Position numbers and translations under genes: made by a program. Of a DNA stretch of 64,000 nt, positions 16,717 to 25,587 are shown piece by piece. The stretch lies in NCBI RefSeq assembly GCF_013466605.1, contig NZ_CP059162.1, positions 868,001-932,000 of the forward strand, written 5' to 3'. The stretch comes from Pseudomonas chlororaphis subsp. aurantiaca. Its GTDB lineage: Bacteria; Pseudomonadota; Gammaproteobacteria; Pseudomonadales; Pseudomonadaceae. How positions within the stretch are numbered: position 1 is the first letter of the stretch; each line of letters starts with the position of its first letter. The notes beneath the pieces are model-generated. The model was given only the letters and a program-made list of their open reading frames with translations, was not told the DNA's origin and did not search any database.

Positions 16717-18171
16717 TCAGCGGCTGACAAAGTAGTAGGCCTGGCGACTGACCGTGACCTTCTTCAGTACCTTGAGCGGTGGCTTGGGGGCTTCCTGCAG
16801 GGCCATGACCGCCACGTTGTTCGGCGAGGTGCCGAGAAACTCATTCAGCTGGGCCTCGGTCTGCACATCCTTGAGCAGGCTCTGGGTGTAGAACACGCTG
16901 GCGCCGGCCGCGCGTTCGTTGGCCTGATACAGCGCCACCTGTTGCCCGGCAGCCTGCAGCGTCTGGATCTGGCTGATCAGCGGCACGAAGGACAGCTGGC
17001 GATCGGCCCGTGGCGCGGCCCACTGCGCGGCCACCAGGTAACTGCACACCACCAGCGTCATCACGCCAATGGCCAGGCCCCGGCGCTGGCGCCCCACGGC
17101 GCTCCAGAACCCCTCACTGGCGGCGCGCAGGCGCAGGCGTTCGTACAGCACTGCCGCGTACTCGGCGGCCAGCACCGCCGCGGCCGGGGTCAGCGACATC
17201 AGGTACACGGTGCGCTTGCTCGACGCCAGGCACAGCAGGGTGAACTGGGCCACCAGCCACAGGCTGAAAAACAGCAGGTAGCGGTTTTTCACCAGGCTTT
17301 TGCGAAAGTGCCACAGCCCCAGATAGACCAGGATGTTCCACGGCAGGAAGGCTTGCGGCAGCTTGGCCAGGTAGTAATAGAACGGCTCGTAGTGCCCGGC
17401 CTCGACAAAGGAGCCATCGAAGCGTCCGACGCTGTTGGTCCATAACACTTCGCCCAGGGCCTGCAGGCCACCGCGCTGGTACAGCAGGTAGAGCCAGATC
17501 AGCAGCGGCACCAGGCCGAGGACGGTGAGCAGGGCGGGCTTGAGCCAGTGGCCGAGGGCGAAGCGCTTTTCGATCAGGCTGTCGGCCAGCAGGTAGGCGA
17601 AGATCACCACGCCCGGCATCGCCAGGCCCAGCACGCCCTTGCTCAGGGTGGCGATGGCGATGCCGAGGGCAAACAGCAGCCAGCTCAGGGGGGCCGGCTG
17701 GCGTTCGGCCTGGCGCCGTTGCGTCTGGAAAAACGCCAGCAGCGCCAGGGTCACGCCGAGGCTGAGCAGGGCGTCTTCACCGACCCCGCGCACATTGCCC
17801 CAGTAGCTGGCCATGGTCGCCAGCATGGCGCCGGCCACCCAGGCCACCGCTGTCGGGCGGCCGAAGCGGCGCAGCATGGCGTACAGCAGCATGACGCTGA
17901 ACAGCCCGGCGAAGGCCGAGGCCAGGCGCACCGCCCACGGCGTGCCACCGAATGCGCGGATGGCGCTGGCGTCGAGCCACAGGCTCAGCGGCGGTTTTTC
18001 CAGGAAGGGCTGGCCGAACAGGCGGGGTGTCACCCAGTCATTGTCCAGGTGCATCTGCATGGCGATCCCGGCCACCCGGGCTTCGGTGGAGCCTTGCAAC
18101 TGGTGGTTGCCCAGGGCGAAGAAGAACAGCAGGGCGGCAAGCAGAAGCAACAGCGGTGCGGGTCGCGACAT
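16717..18171 (-). CDS. ArnT-like GT39/GT-C family glycosyltransferase
   Basis: A 484-residue integral membrane protein with about ten membrane segments. The first periplasmic loop contains NHQLQGSTEARVAGIAMQM, where the TEAR acid is the catalytic-loop feature of ArnT and related undecaprenyl-phosphate-dependent sugar transferases; FLEKPPLSLWL follows. ATG 18171 is chosen as the last start before the hydrophobic signal anchor, though its ribosome-binding site is weak. It probably adds a sugar to lipid A or another envelope glycan. It is convergent with the lipoprotein gene and lies close to two envelope phosphatases, forming an envelope-modification neighbourhood. Confidence 0.87.
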   Translation of the reverse strand: MSRPAPLLLLLAALLFFFALGNHQLQGSTEARVAGIAMQMHLDNDWVTPRLFGQPFLEKPPLSLWLDASAIRAFGGTPWAVRLASAFAGLFSVMLLYAMLRRFGRPTAVAWVAGAMLATMASYWGNVRGVGEDALLSLGVTLALLAFFQTQRRQAERQPAPLSWLLFALGIAIATLSKGVLGLAMPGVVIFAYLLADSLIEKRFALGHWLKPALLTVLGLVPLLIWLYLLYQRGGLQALGEVLWTNSVGRFDGSFVEAGHYEPFYYYLAKLPQAFLPWNILVYLGLWHFRKSLVKNRYLLFFSLWLVAQFTLLCLASSKRTVYLMSLTPAAAVLAAEYAAVLYERLRLRAASEGFWSAVGRQRRGLAIGVMTLVVCSYLVAAQWAAPRADRQLSFVPLISQIQTLQAAGQQVALYQANERAAGASVFYTQSLLKDVQTEAQLNEFLGTSPNNVAVMALQEAPKPPLKVLKKVTVSRQAYYFVSR

Positions 18172-18411
18172 GGGGGGACTGCCGAAGAGGTTGCGCCGGG
18201 GAGGATCAGGCGCTCCGAGTATACGGAGGCGATTCTTAACAAATCGTGAACGAGCGATGGATCGGGTGATGGCGCTGGCGGCTGTCGGTTTATCCGGGGC
18301 GATGGCGAAGTACCGCGCTCCCGGGCGCCAGGCCAATCTCTGGTTCTGGCGCCCGAGCGCGGCCCTGCCGCCGGGCGTGAGGGGCCACACCCGACGACCT
18401 TGCTCAGGACC

Positions 18412-19179
18412 CTATTTGAGACTGCCGCAGAGGAACTGCTTCAAGCGCTCGCTGCTGGGGGCTTCCAGTACCCGAGCGGGCGGGCCTTCCTCTTCCACCC
18501 GGCCCTGATGCAGGAACATGACGTGGTTGGAGACTTCGCGGGCGAAAGCCATTTCGTGGGTGACCACCACCATGGTCCGGCCTTCCTCGGCCAGTTGCTG
18601 CATGACCCGCAGCACCTCCGATACCAGCTCCGGGTCGAGGGCCGAGGTCGGCTCGTCGAACAGCATCACCTGCGGCTCCATGGCCAGCGCCCGGGCGATG
18701 GCCACGCGCTGTTGCTGGCCGCCGGACAGGTAGGACGGGTACTGGGCCTCGACCTTGGCCGGCAGGCCGACTTTGTCCAGGTACTTGCGGGCCCGTTCGA
18801 TGGCCTCGTCCCGGGCGACGCCCAGCACATTGATCGGGCATTCGATGATGTTTTCCAGCACCGTCATGTGGCTCCACAGGTTGAAGTGCTGGAACACCAT
18901 CGCCAGTTTGCTGCGCATTGCCTGTAGCTGTTTCGGGTCGGCCGCGCACAGCTCGCCCAAGCGGTTCCTGCGGGTGCGCAGCTCCTGGGCATTGACCACG
19001 ATGCGTCCGCCGGACGGTTGTTCGAGGTAGTTGATGCAGCGCAGAAAGGTGCTCTTGCCGGAGCCGGAGGAGCCGATGATGCTGATCACATCGCCGGCCC
19101 TGGCCTTGAGCGATACGCCCTTGAGCACCTCGTGGCTCCCGTAGTTCTTGTGCAGGTTTTCGACGATCAATGGGTACAT
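18412..19179 (-). CDS. Polar amino-acid ABC transporter ATP-binding protein
   Basis: A 255-residue HisP/AotP-type ATPase. Walker A is GSSGSGKST (residues 36-44), the ABC signature is LSGGQQQR, Walker B is [13 protein letters not shown], and the switch histidine is in [11 protein letters not shown] 19179 is chosen because AACGGAGAGG precedes it. It is the last gene of a five-gene minus-strand operon (amidohydrolase, binding protein, two permeases, ATPase). It powers uptake through the two permeases encoded upstream. Confidence 0.95.
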   Translation of the reverse strand: MYPLIVENLHKNYGSHEVLKGVSLKARAGDVISIIGSSGSGKSTFLRCINYLEQPSGGRIVVNAQELRTRRNRLGELCAADPKQLQAMRSKLAMVFQHFNLWSHMTVLENIIECPINVLGVARDEAIERARKYLDKVGLPAKVEAQYPSYLSGGQQQRVAIARALAMEPQVMLFDEPTSALDPELVSEVLRVMQQLAEEGRTMVVVTHEMAFAREVSNHVMFLHQGRVEEEGPPARVLEAPSSERLKQFLCGSLK

Positions 19180-19199
19180 GCGAGCCTCTCCGTTGGAGA

Positions 19200-19913
19200 T
19201 CAATGTATCTGTGGCTTGAGGTAGGCCAGCCAGCGCAGTTCGGCGCGACGGAACAGCCAGATCAGGACAAAAGCGCTGCTGGCGTAGAGCACGCCGGCAA
19301 TGCCGAAGGCGCTGAAGGAGGCGTAGGTGGCCGAGTTGACGTCACGGGCGACCTTCAGCAGGTCCGGCACCGTGGCGGTAAAGGCCACCGAAGTGGAGTG
19401 CAGCATCAGGATCACTTCATTGCTGAAGGACGGCAGCGCCCGGCGCAGCGCCGACGGCAGGAGGATGCGCCGGTAGAAGGTGAATCGGCTCATGCCATAG
19501 GCCTTGGCCGCTTCCACCTCGCCATGGGCGATGGAGCGGATGGAGCCGGCGAAGATCTCCGTCATGTAGGCGCAGGTGTTGAGCCCGAACGCCAGCACCG
19601 TGCAGTTGAAGCCGTCGCGAAAGAACGCGTCGAGAAAGTCCTGGGCGCGTACCACGCTCAGGCTGTAGACCCCGGCGTAGAAGAACAGCAGCTGGATATA
19701 CAACGGCGTGCCACGAAACACGTAGGTGTAGAGCCACACCGGAGTGCGCAGCAACGGGTTGCGGCTGACCCGCGCCAGGGACAAGGGCACAGCCAGGGTG
19801 AAGCCGATCAGCACCGACAGCACCAGCAGCCACAGGGTCATGGCCAGCCCGGACAGCTGCGCGGCATCGCTCCACAGGTAGGCCTGCCAGTATTCTTCGA
19901 GAATGCCGGTCAT
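19200..19913 (-). CDS. Polar amino-acid ABC transporter permease (HisM-like)
   Basis: A 237-residue inner-membrane protein with about five membrane segments and the EAA loop [23 protein letters not shown], which couples to the ATPase. [17 protein letters not shown] is the typical HisM/ArtM N-terminal signature. Its start overlaps the stop of the preceding permease gene by four bases (ATGA), implying translational coupling, and the ATPase gene follows after 20 bases. Confidence 0.94.
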   Translation of the reverse strand: MTGILEEYWQAYLWSDAAQLSGLAMTLWLLVLSVLIGFTLAVPLSLARVSRNPLLRTPVWLYTYVFRGTPLYIQLLFFYAGVYSLSVVRAQDFLDAFFRDGFNCTVLAFGLNTCAYMTEIFAGSIRSIAHGEVEAAKAYGMSRFTFYRRILLPSALRRALPSFSNEVILMLHSTSVAFTATVPDLLKVARDVNSATYASFSAFGIAGVLYASSAFVLIWLFRRAELRWLAYLKPQIH

Positions 19914-20599
19914 AGCGAAGCCCTCTTCACGCCCACCGAGTAACGCTGGCTCAGCCAGATCAGCACTAGGTTGGAAAGGCTGGTGATGGCCAGGTAGATC
20001 AGGCCGCCGACCAGGGTGAAATAAAAGAACTTCATCGAACCCTTGCCGGCGTCCTGGGTGGCCTTGACCACATCGCTCAGGCCGATGATCGACACCAGCG
20101 CCGTGGACTTGATCAGCACCAGCCAGTTGTTGCCGATGCCCGGCAGGGCATGGCGCAACATCTGTGGAAACAGCACTTTGCGAAAGCTCTGGGCGCGGCT
20201 CATGCCGTAGGCCCTGGCCGCTTCCTGCTGACCCCGGGGCACCGCCTGGAACGCGCCGCGAAAGGTCTCGGTGAAGTAGGCACCGTAGATGAAGGCCAGG
20301 GTCAGCACCCCGGCCAGGAACGGGTCGATGTCGATCTGCGTCATCTCCAGCCAGTCGGTGAACTGGTTGAGCAGCATCTGCAGGCTGAAGAACAACAGCA
20401 GCATGATCACCAGGTCGGGCATGCTGCGGATCAGCGTGGTGTAGCCGCCGGCAACCGCCTGCAGGGCACGGTTGCCGGAGGCCTTGGCGCTGGCGCCGAG
20501 CAGCCCCAGCAGCACCGCAAGCAGCAGTGACGACAGGGCCAGTTTGAGGGTGGTCAGGGTGCCCTGCAGAATCTGCGGGCCAAAACCTTCCAGAAGCAT
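19910..20599 (-). CDS. Polar amino-acid ABC transporter permease (HisQ-like)
   Basis: A 229-residue partner permease. It opens MLLEGFGPQILQGTLTTLKLA, has IRSMPDLVIMLLLFF in the second membrane region, and the EAA loop GQQEAARAYGMSRAQSFRKV. It heterodimerises with the following HisM-like protein. A 94-base gap separates it from the binding-protein gene, and CAAGGGGCG serves as ribosome-binding site. Confidence 0.94.
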   Translation of the reverse strand: MLLEGFGPQILQGTLTTLKLALSSLLLAVLLGLLGASAKASGNRALQAVAGGYTTLIRSMPDLVIMLLLFFSLQMLLNQFTDWLEMTQIDIDPFLAGVLTLAFIYGAYFTETFRGAFQAVPRGQQEAARAYGMSRAQSFRKVLFPQMLRHALPGIGNNWLVLIKSTALVSIIGLSDVVKATQDAGKGSMKFFYFTLVGGLIYLAITSLSNLVLIWLSQRYSVGVKRASL

Positions 20600-20693
20600 T
20601 TCACGCCCCTTGTTGTTATTAGAGTGAGCTGAAAAAAGTGGCGACGCGGCCGTGGTCGCGGTGGGCGTCGCGCCTGGGGTTGCGGAGTCGGGG

Positions 20694-21482
20694 TCAGGGC
20701 CCGCCGTAGATATCGAAGTCGAAGTATTTGCGGTTGATCCTGGCGTAGGTGCCGTTGGCCAGGATGGTCGCCAGCGCCTTGTTCAGGTCTTCGCGCAGTT
20801 CCACATCGTCCTTGCGCAGGCCGATGCCGTCGCCGACGCCAAAAAAGCCCGGGTCGCTGAGGGTGTCGCCGGCGAACTCGAAGTCCTTGCCGATGGGTTT
20901 GGACAGGAAGCCATAGCTGGCCTGGATCGACGACTGCAAGGAGGCGTCGAGACGGCCGACGAGCAGGTCGGCATACACCTGGTCCTGGCTCTGATAGGAC
21001 AGGATCTGCACCCCTTGGGCACCCCACTTGGCCTTGGCGTAGGCCTCCTGGGCCGAGCCCTGTTCGACGCCGACCCGCTTGCCCTTGAGCGAGTCGAGGG
21101 TCGGCACCAGGCCCGAGCCACGCTTGGCGATCAGCCGCGCGGGGGCGTTGGAGATCTTGTCGGTGAAGGCGATGCGGGTCATGCGCTTGGGGGTGACGGT
21201 CATCGACGAGGCGATGGCGTCGAACTTGCGCGCCAGCAGGGCGGGAATCATCCCGTCCCAGCTGCTTTCGACCCACACGCAGCGGGCCTTCAGTTCGGCG
21301 CACAGGGCTTCGGCGATGTCGATGCCAAACCCGCTCAGCTTGCCGTCGGGGTCTTTGTATTCCAGGGGCGGGTAGGTCGGGTCCACGCCCAGCTTCAGCA
21401 CCTTGCCCGACCAGTCGGCCGCGCCGGCGCTGGCCGACACCGACAACAGCATCCATGAAACCGCAGCGATCATTTTTTTCAT
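20694..21482 (-). CDS. Periplasmic amino-acid-binding protein of the ABC transporter
   Basis: A 262-residue SBP_bac_3 family protein. The signal peptide ends about residue 22 (SASAGA-ADW). YPPLEYKDPDGKLSGFGIDIAEAL is the canonical start of the ligand-binding lobe and SMTVTPKRM is part of the ligand pocket seen in HisJ/LAO-type proteins. It delivers a basic or polar amino acid, or a related compound, to the permeases encoded downstream. The coupled amidohydrolase gene upstream suggests that the substrate may be an N-acylated amino acid or that the amino acid is released by that enzyme. Confidence 0.93.
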   Translation of the reverse strand: MKKMIAAVSWMLLSVSASAGAADWSGKVLKLGVDPTYPPLEYKDPDGKLSGFGIDIAEALCAELKARCVWVESSWDGMIPALLARKFDAIASSMTVTPKRMTRIAFTDKISNAPARLIAKRGSGLVPTLDSLKGKRVGVEQGSAQEAYAKAKWGAQGVQILSYQSQDQVYADLLVGRLDASLQSSIQASYGFLSKPIGKDFEFAGDTLSDPGFFGVGDGIGLRKDDVELREDLNKALATILANGTYARINRKYFDFDIYGGP

Positions 21483-21543
21483 TGTTTTTTCCTCGGTTAA
21501 TCGCCGGCTACGTCAGTGATGACACTGCTACAGCCTTTTGTCG

Positions 21544-22725
21544 CTACCTGCCCTCTGGGCCGAGAAAACGCTCGGCCAGCTTGACCCAGTAGGTCGCGCC
21601 GATGGGCAGGCAGTGGTCGTTGAAGTCGTAACCCGGGTTGTGCAGCAGACAGCTGCCTTCGCCCTGGCCATTGCCGATCACCAGGTAGCTGCCGGGGCAG
21701 CGTTCGAGCATGAAGGCGAAATCCTCGCTGGCGGTGAACGGCTTGAGGTCGTGGATCAATTGCTGTTCGCCCAGCCACTCGCGGGCCACCTCCCGGGCCA
21801 GGGCGGTTTCCTCGGCATGGTTGATCAGCACCGGATGGCAGTGCTGATAGTCGATCTGCGCCTGGGCGCCAAAACTCGCGGCCTGGCCATGCACCAGCTC
21901 GGTGATGCGCCGTTCGAGCAACTGGCGGACCTCGGGCGTCAGGGCGCGCACGCTGATGCTCATGTCGGCCGAGGCCGGGATCACGTTGGAGACGGTGCCG
22001 GAATGGATCGCGCCGACGCTGACGATAGCCGTGTCCTGGGGGTTGATATTGCGCGCGACGATGCTTTGCAGGGCGACCACGATCGAGGCGCACACCAGCA
22101 CCGGATCGACCGCCTTGTGCGGCACCGCGCCGTGCCCGCCGTGGCCGATGATCTTGACGGTCACGGTGTCGGCCGAGGCCATGAACGGGCCGCTGTAGAA
22201 GCCCAGGTGCCCGGTCGGATGGCCCGGCACGTTGTGCATCGCGAACACCGCGTCGCAGGGAAAACGCTCGAACAGGCCGTCATCGAGCATCGCCCGGGCG
22301 CCGCCCAGGCCCTCTTCGGCGGGCTGGAAAATCAGTTGCAGGGTGCCCTTGAAGTTGCGCGAGCGCGCCAGGTAGTGCGCCGCCGCCAGCAGGGTGGCGG
22401 TATGCCCGTCGTGACCGCAGGCATGCATCACCCCGTCAATCCGGCTGGCGTGGGGCACGCCGCTGGTTTCCTGGATCGGCAGGGCGTCCATGTCGGCGCG
22501 CAGGCCGAGCGCGCGGCCTTCGCCGTTTTTCAGGGTGGCCACCACGCCGGTGCGGCCGACGCCAGTACTGACCTCATAACCCCATTCGCGCAGTTGCCCG
22601 GCCACCAGTGCGCTGGTGACGAACTCCTCGAACCCCAGTTCGGGGTGGGCGTGGATCTTGCGGCGCAGGGCGATCATTGCGTTCTGCTGTTCGGCTATCT
22701 CGGGTAGCACGTAACGGGCATTCAT
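21544..22725 (-). CDS. M20 family amidohydrolase (hippurate hydrolase-like)
   Basis: A 393-residue cytoplasmic metallo-amidohydrolase of the M20D type. The metal motifs are MHACGHDGHTA, QPAEEGLGGA and SEDFAFML, with the dimerisation lobe between about residues 180 and 290. ATG 22725 has AGGAACC before it. The family cleaves N-acyl or N-aroyl amino acids (for example hippurate or N-acetyl amino acids). It is the first gene of the operon with a polar amino-acid ABC transporter 61 bases downstream and a divergent LysR gene, so an acylated amino acid is a likely imported substrate (inference). Confidence 0.92.
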   Translation of the reverse strand: MNARYVLPEIAEQQNAMIALRRKIHAHPELGFEEFVTSALVAGQLREWGYEVSTGVGRTGVVATLKNGEGRALGLRADMDALPIQETSGVPHASRIDGVMHACGHDGHTATLLAAAHYLARSRNFKGTLQLIFQPAEEGLGGARAMLDDGLFERFPCDAVFAMHNVPGHPTGHLGFYSGPFMASADTVTVKIIGHGGHGAVPHKAVDPVLVCASIVVALQSIVARNINPQDTAIVSVGAIHSGTVSNVIPASADMSISVRALTPEVRQLLERRITELVHGQAASFGAQAQIDYQHCHPVLINHAEETALAREVAREWLGEQQLIHDLKPFTASEDFAFMLERCPGSYLVIGNGQGEGSCLLHNPGYDFNDHCLPIGATYWVKLAERFLGPEGR

Positions 22726-22879
22726 GGTGGGGGTTCCTCGGCTAAGGTCGCTCGCCAGCTCGGACCCGTCGGGCGAATCGTCGAGGCGCTGTCGGGGCTG
22801 ATCTTAGGCATCGGACGGCCTGTCGGGGAGGCTCAGTTTGGTTATGATGACAACCCGAAGTTGTCACCTGGGCACGCCG

Positions 22880-23833
22880 ATGAAATTGCATCAACTCCAA
22901 GCTTTGATCGCCAGTGCCGAGACCGGCAGCATTCGTGGCGCCGCGCGTTCGCTGAACCTGTCCCAGGCGGCCGTGACCAAGGCGTTGCGCGAGCTGGAAA
23001 CCGCTCAGCAGTTGCCGCTGTTCGTCCGCACGCCCAGCGGCCTGAACTTCACCGAGTACGGCAAGGTGCTGCTGACCCACGCCCGGCTGGTGCTCAAGCA
23101 ACTGGAGCATGCCCAGGCCGAGCTGGACCAGTTGCGCGGGAAAAACAGCGGCCGGCTGTGTGTCGGGGTCACGCCGTGGATCGCCCTGACCCTGCTGCCG
23201 GAAGTGGTGCTGGAGTTTCGCCAGCGCATGCCAGAGGTGCGCCTGGAGCTGTTCGAAAGCCTGATGGCGGTGGCCCAGCCGCTGCTGCGGGACGGCAGAA
23301 TGGACTTCGCCATCGGCCAGTTGCACCCGTCCCAGGCGCCCCAGGATTTTTCCTGCGAGACCCTGCTGGACTATCAGACCTCGGTGCTGGTGCGCCAGGG
23401 CCATGCCCGGCAGGATGCCCGCTCGATCCACGAGCTGCTCGATCAGCAATGGACCCTGAACTACGCCCCGGATGGCCACGACGCGCTGATGCAGGACCTG
23501 TTCTGGCGCCACGGCGCGCAGATCGACGAGCGCCGTATCGTCCGCGCCCATTCCCTGGCGATCCTGCAAATGCTGGTCGAGCACGCCGACATGTGTACCT
23601 GGGGCCCGACCATCATGAGCACCGCGCCGCCGTTCCTCGGGCGGCTGGTGTCGTTGCAGCTGGAGGAACAGTTCGAACCCCGGCACCTGAGCATCGTCAC
23701 CCGCTGCAACGTCGCCCTCAGCAACCCGGCACTGTGTTTCACCGATTGTCTGTTGCAGGTGATCCGACGGCACGCGCGCTCGGCGCGCAAAGAGGACCGG
23801 GCGCTGTTCGAGACCGTGCGCCTACGGGTCTGA
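22880..23833 (+). CDS. LysR family regulator of the amidohydrolase/ABC operon
   Basis: A 317-residue LTTR. HTH residues 2-60 (GSIRGAARSLNLSQAAVTKALRE pattern) and the effector domain about 92-300 are normal. ATG 22880 is chosen because it begins MKLHQLQALI, the standard family N-terminus. It is divergent from the amidohydrolase gene across a 154-base gap containing GTTATGATGACAACCCGAAG, the classic arrangement for a LysR regulator controlling its divergent neighbour. The ligand is unknown. Confidence 0.92.
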   Translation: MKLHQLQALIASAETGSIRGAARSLNLSQAAVTKALRELETAQQLPLFVRTPSGLNFTEYGKVLLTHARLVLKQLEHAQAELDQLRGKNSGRLCVGVTPWIALTLLPEVVLEFRQRMPEVRLELFESLMAVAQPLLRDGRMDFAIGQLHPSQAPQDFSCETLLDYQTSVLVRQGHARQDARSIHELLDQQWTLNYAPDGHDALMQDLFWRHGAQIDERRIVRAHSLAILQMLVEHADMCTWGPTIMSTAPPFLGRLVSLQLEEQFEPRHLSIVTRCNVALSNPALCFTDCLLQVIRRHARSARKEDRALFETVRLRV

Positions 23834-23957
23834 GGCGAGCCGCGGATCGCAAGCAGGTTGCGGCAATCGTCACTACGCTGGAAGGTGCGCCCGGCGGGCC
23901 TTCTGACTCTTGGCAACGCTCCGGGCTTTTTTCCTGCGGCTGAACAGGTGCCTGAAC

Positions 23958-24302
23958 ATGCGCAAACTGTGGCGAAAGTATCTGGATCTGCTGGACGGCG
24001 ACCTGAATACGCGCGTCTTCGACAACTTCAAGAACCTGCTGGTCTGCGCCCTGCTGTTCGCCGCCGGGACCAATGCGCTGCACAGCGATCACCACCTGTT
24101 CATGGGCCTGTTCGGCTCCAGCCTGACCGGCTGGGGGCTGATCGGGGTGTCGGCACTGCTGATGCTGCTCAATGTCAGCGACGGCCTGCGCCGGCTGGCC
24201 AAATTGCCTTATCACCGGGTGCTGCAGGTCGTGCTGTTTTTGCTGTACCTGGTCCTGGCCGTGCGGGTGGTGGAGATCGTCTGGAACTTCCGGGCCGAGT
24301 AG
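23958..24302 (+). CDS. Small inner-membrane protein of unknown function
   Basis: A 114-residue protein from ATG 23958. Three hydrophobic segments are visible: LLVCALLFAAGTNAL, a LTGWGLIGVSALLMLL stretch and VLQVVLFLLYLVLAVRVV. The N-terminal 25 residues are charged and probably cytoplasmic. I do not recognise a family. It lies 6 bases from the convergent GNAT gene, so they share a very short intergenic gap. Translation is plausible because the hydrophobic pattern is regular and the ORF avoids overlap. Confidence 0.75.
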   Translation: MRKLWRKYLDLLDGDLNTRVFDNFKNLLVCALLFAAGTNALHSDHHLFMGLFGSSLTGWGLIGVSALLMLLNVSDGLRRLAKLPYHRVLQVVLFLLYLVLAVRVVEIVWNFRAE

Positions 24303-24308
24303 CGCCAG

Positions 24309-24863
24309 TCAATCCAGGGCGTCGTTGACCCGGGCGGTGAGCACATGATCCTGCCAGCGCCCGGCAATCTGCAGGTAGGCCCTGGCATAACCTTCACGTT
24401 CGAACCCCAGGCGCTCCAGCAGCGCGGCACTGCGCTGGTTGTCGGGGATGTAGTTGGCCATGATCCGGTGCAGCTTCAACTCGTCGAACATGTGGCCGAT
24501 GGCGGTCTGTAGCGCCTCGTGCATCAACCCCCGACCCTGATGGGCCGCGGCAAGGGAATAACCCAGGTAACAGGCCTGGAACGCCCCGCGCATGATCCCG
24601 GTGAAATTGCATGTGCCGACCATTTGGCCGCTGGCCTTTTCCAGCAGGGCCAAATGCACGGCATTGCCGAAACCATAGGCGACCGCCTGCTGTTCCAGGC
24701 GCAGGCGCACCTGTTCCGGGCTGTAGTAGTCGGCGGGACGCAACGGCGACCAGGGCGCCAGGTGCTGTTGGTTATCCAGGTGGTAGGCGCTTTCGAGTTC
24801 GGCCTGGGCCGGGGCCAGCACCACCAGGTCGAGGCGGACGCTGTGGAGTTCAAGGAGGGCCAT
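24309..24863 (-). CDS. rimJ: GNAT N-acetyltransferase (RimJ/RimL-like)
   Basis: A 184-residue acetyltransferase. The acetyl-CoA loop HQGRGLMHEAL lies in motif A, preceded by the YLGYSLA strand, and NQRSAALLERLGFEREG is the RimJ/RimL C-terminal signature. Enzymes of this branch acetylate protein N-terminal residues such as ribosomal protein S5, but some modify small molecules, so the symbol reflects the family rather than proof. ATG 24863 gives the normal length; a TTG nine codons upstream is an alternative start. Confidence 0.85.
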   Translation of the reverse strand: MALLELHSVRLDLVVLAPAQAELESAYHLDNQQHLAPWSPLRPADYYSPEQVRLRLEQQAVAYGFGNAVHLALLEKASGQMVGTCNFTGIMRGAFQACYLGYSLAAAHQGRGLMHEALQTAIGHMFDELKLHRIMANYIPDNQRSAALLERLGFEREGYARAYLQIAGRWQDHVLTARVNDALD

Positions 24864-25021
24864 GGATGCATCTCGAAATAAGGAGGACAAAGGCTTGCCG
24901 GGGTGTCATCGCGACAACACACAAATGCACTACAAAAAAACGCGTGTCGACCACCCCGGAAATACCCTATACAGAGTGCGGCTCGCAACCGCCCGTACCA
25001 CCCACCACGCAGGAGATGGAC

Positions 25022-25183
25022 ATGTTCAGGTTCCTTACGGTCACTGAATTAGAGCAAACCCCTCGGCATCGTCATGGCGGCTCCGTCAGCGGAGCCATTG
25101 CTGCCTGGGAGCTGAAAAATCTGGCTCTCAATACCAAGGGGTTTGTCATATGTCCAAAGAATTACTCGGAGTTTCTGCTGTAG
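25022..25183 (+). CDS. Short upstream ORF overlapping the DMT-like gene
   Basis: A 53-codon frame from ATG 25022 with an excellent GCAGGAGATGGAC ribosome-binding site. It is not similar to anything I know. It overlaps the start of the next gene by 34 bases, so ribosomes finishing it would pass through the initiation region at 25150. It contains the hairpin GGCTCC-gtcagc-GGAGCC (25079-25096). It may be a leader peptide controlling its neighbour through translational coupling, or a small protein in its own right. Confidence 0.5.
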   Translation: MFRFLTVTELEQTPRHRHGGSVSGAIAAWELKNLALNTKGFVICPKNYSEFLL

Positions 25184-25506
25184 GGCTGATGGTGCTGGGC
25201 GAGTTTTGCGCGATCTACAGCGAAGTGGTCGCCGCCCGCCTGGCGCATACGGGCAACACCACCTGGCCGGACTTGGCGTTAACCGTACTGATCATGTGTT
25301 TCGCCGGTATCTGCCTGATTGGCGCCTATTGGCTGGGGTACCTGGCGGTCGGCGATATCTGGATGATCACAGTGGTGTCGGTGACCGCGCTGTTGCTGCT
25401 CGAACCGCTGGTGATTTGGTCGGTGTTCCGTGAGTGGCCGGGACGCGGCACCCTGATCGGCTGTTGCCTGGGCGCGCTGGGCATGCTCTCGGCGGTCTTT
25501 CTGTAA
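25150..25506 (+). CDS. Small four-segment membrane protein, DMT/EamA-like half
   Basis: A 118-residue protein with four membrane segments. The last two (LLLLEPLVIWSVFREWPGRG, split here as LLLLEPLVIW and VFREWPGRG, then GALGMLSAVFL) resemble the end of an EamA/DMT transporter domain and small multidrug-resistance-like proteins. ATG 25150 has CAAGGGG before it, inside the upstream ORF. The cargo is unknown. A strong terminator follows, so it is an independent unit with the short ORF. Confidence 0.75.
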   Translation: MSKELLGVSAVGLMVLGEFCAIYSEVVAARLAHTGNTTWPDLALTVLIMCFAGICLIGAYWLGYLAVGDIWMITVVSVTALLLLEPLVIWSVFREWPGRGTLIGCCLGALGMLSAVFL

Positions 25507-25525
25507 CTCGCGCAATGACTCGAAT

Positions 25526-25560
25526 ACGGCCTGGCGGCGATCCCGCCGGGCCGTTGTTTT
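25526..25560 (+). terminator. Rho-independent terminator
   Basis: A twelve-pair stem, ACGGCCTGGCGG with CCGCCGGGCCGT, has a five-base loop and is followed by TGTTTTAT. It lies between the DMT-like gene and the convergent TetR gene. Confidence 0.88.
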
Positions 25561-25587
25561 ATCCGCGGTTGGCGGGTTCGGTGAGGG

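Noticed and set aside
23889..23932. GCCCGG..CCGGGC followed by TTTTTT after the LysR gene as a terminator
   Set aside because: The stem is only six pairs with a loop of 26 bases; it may help termination but is too weak to list.
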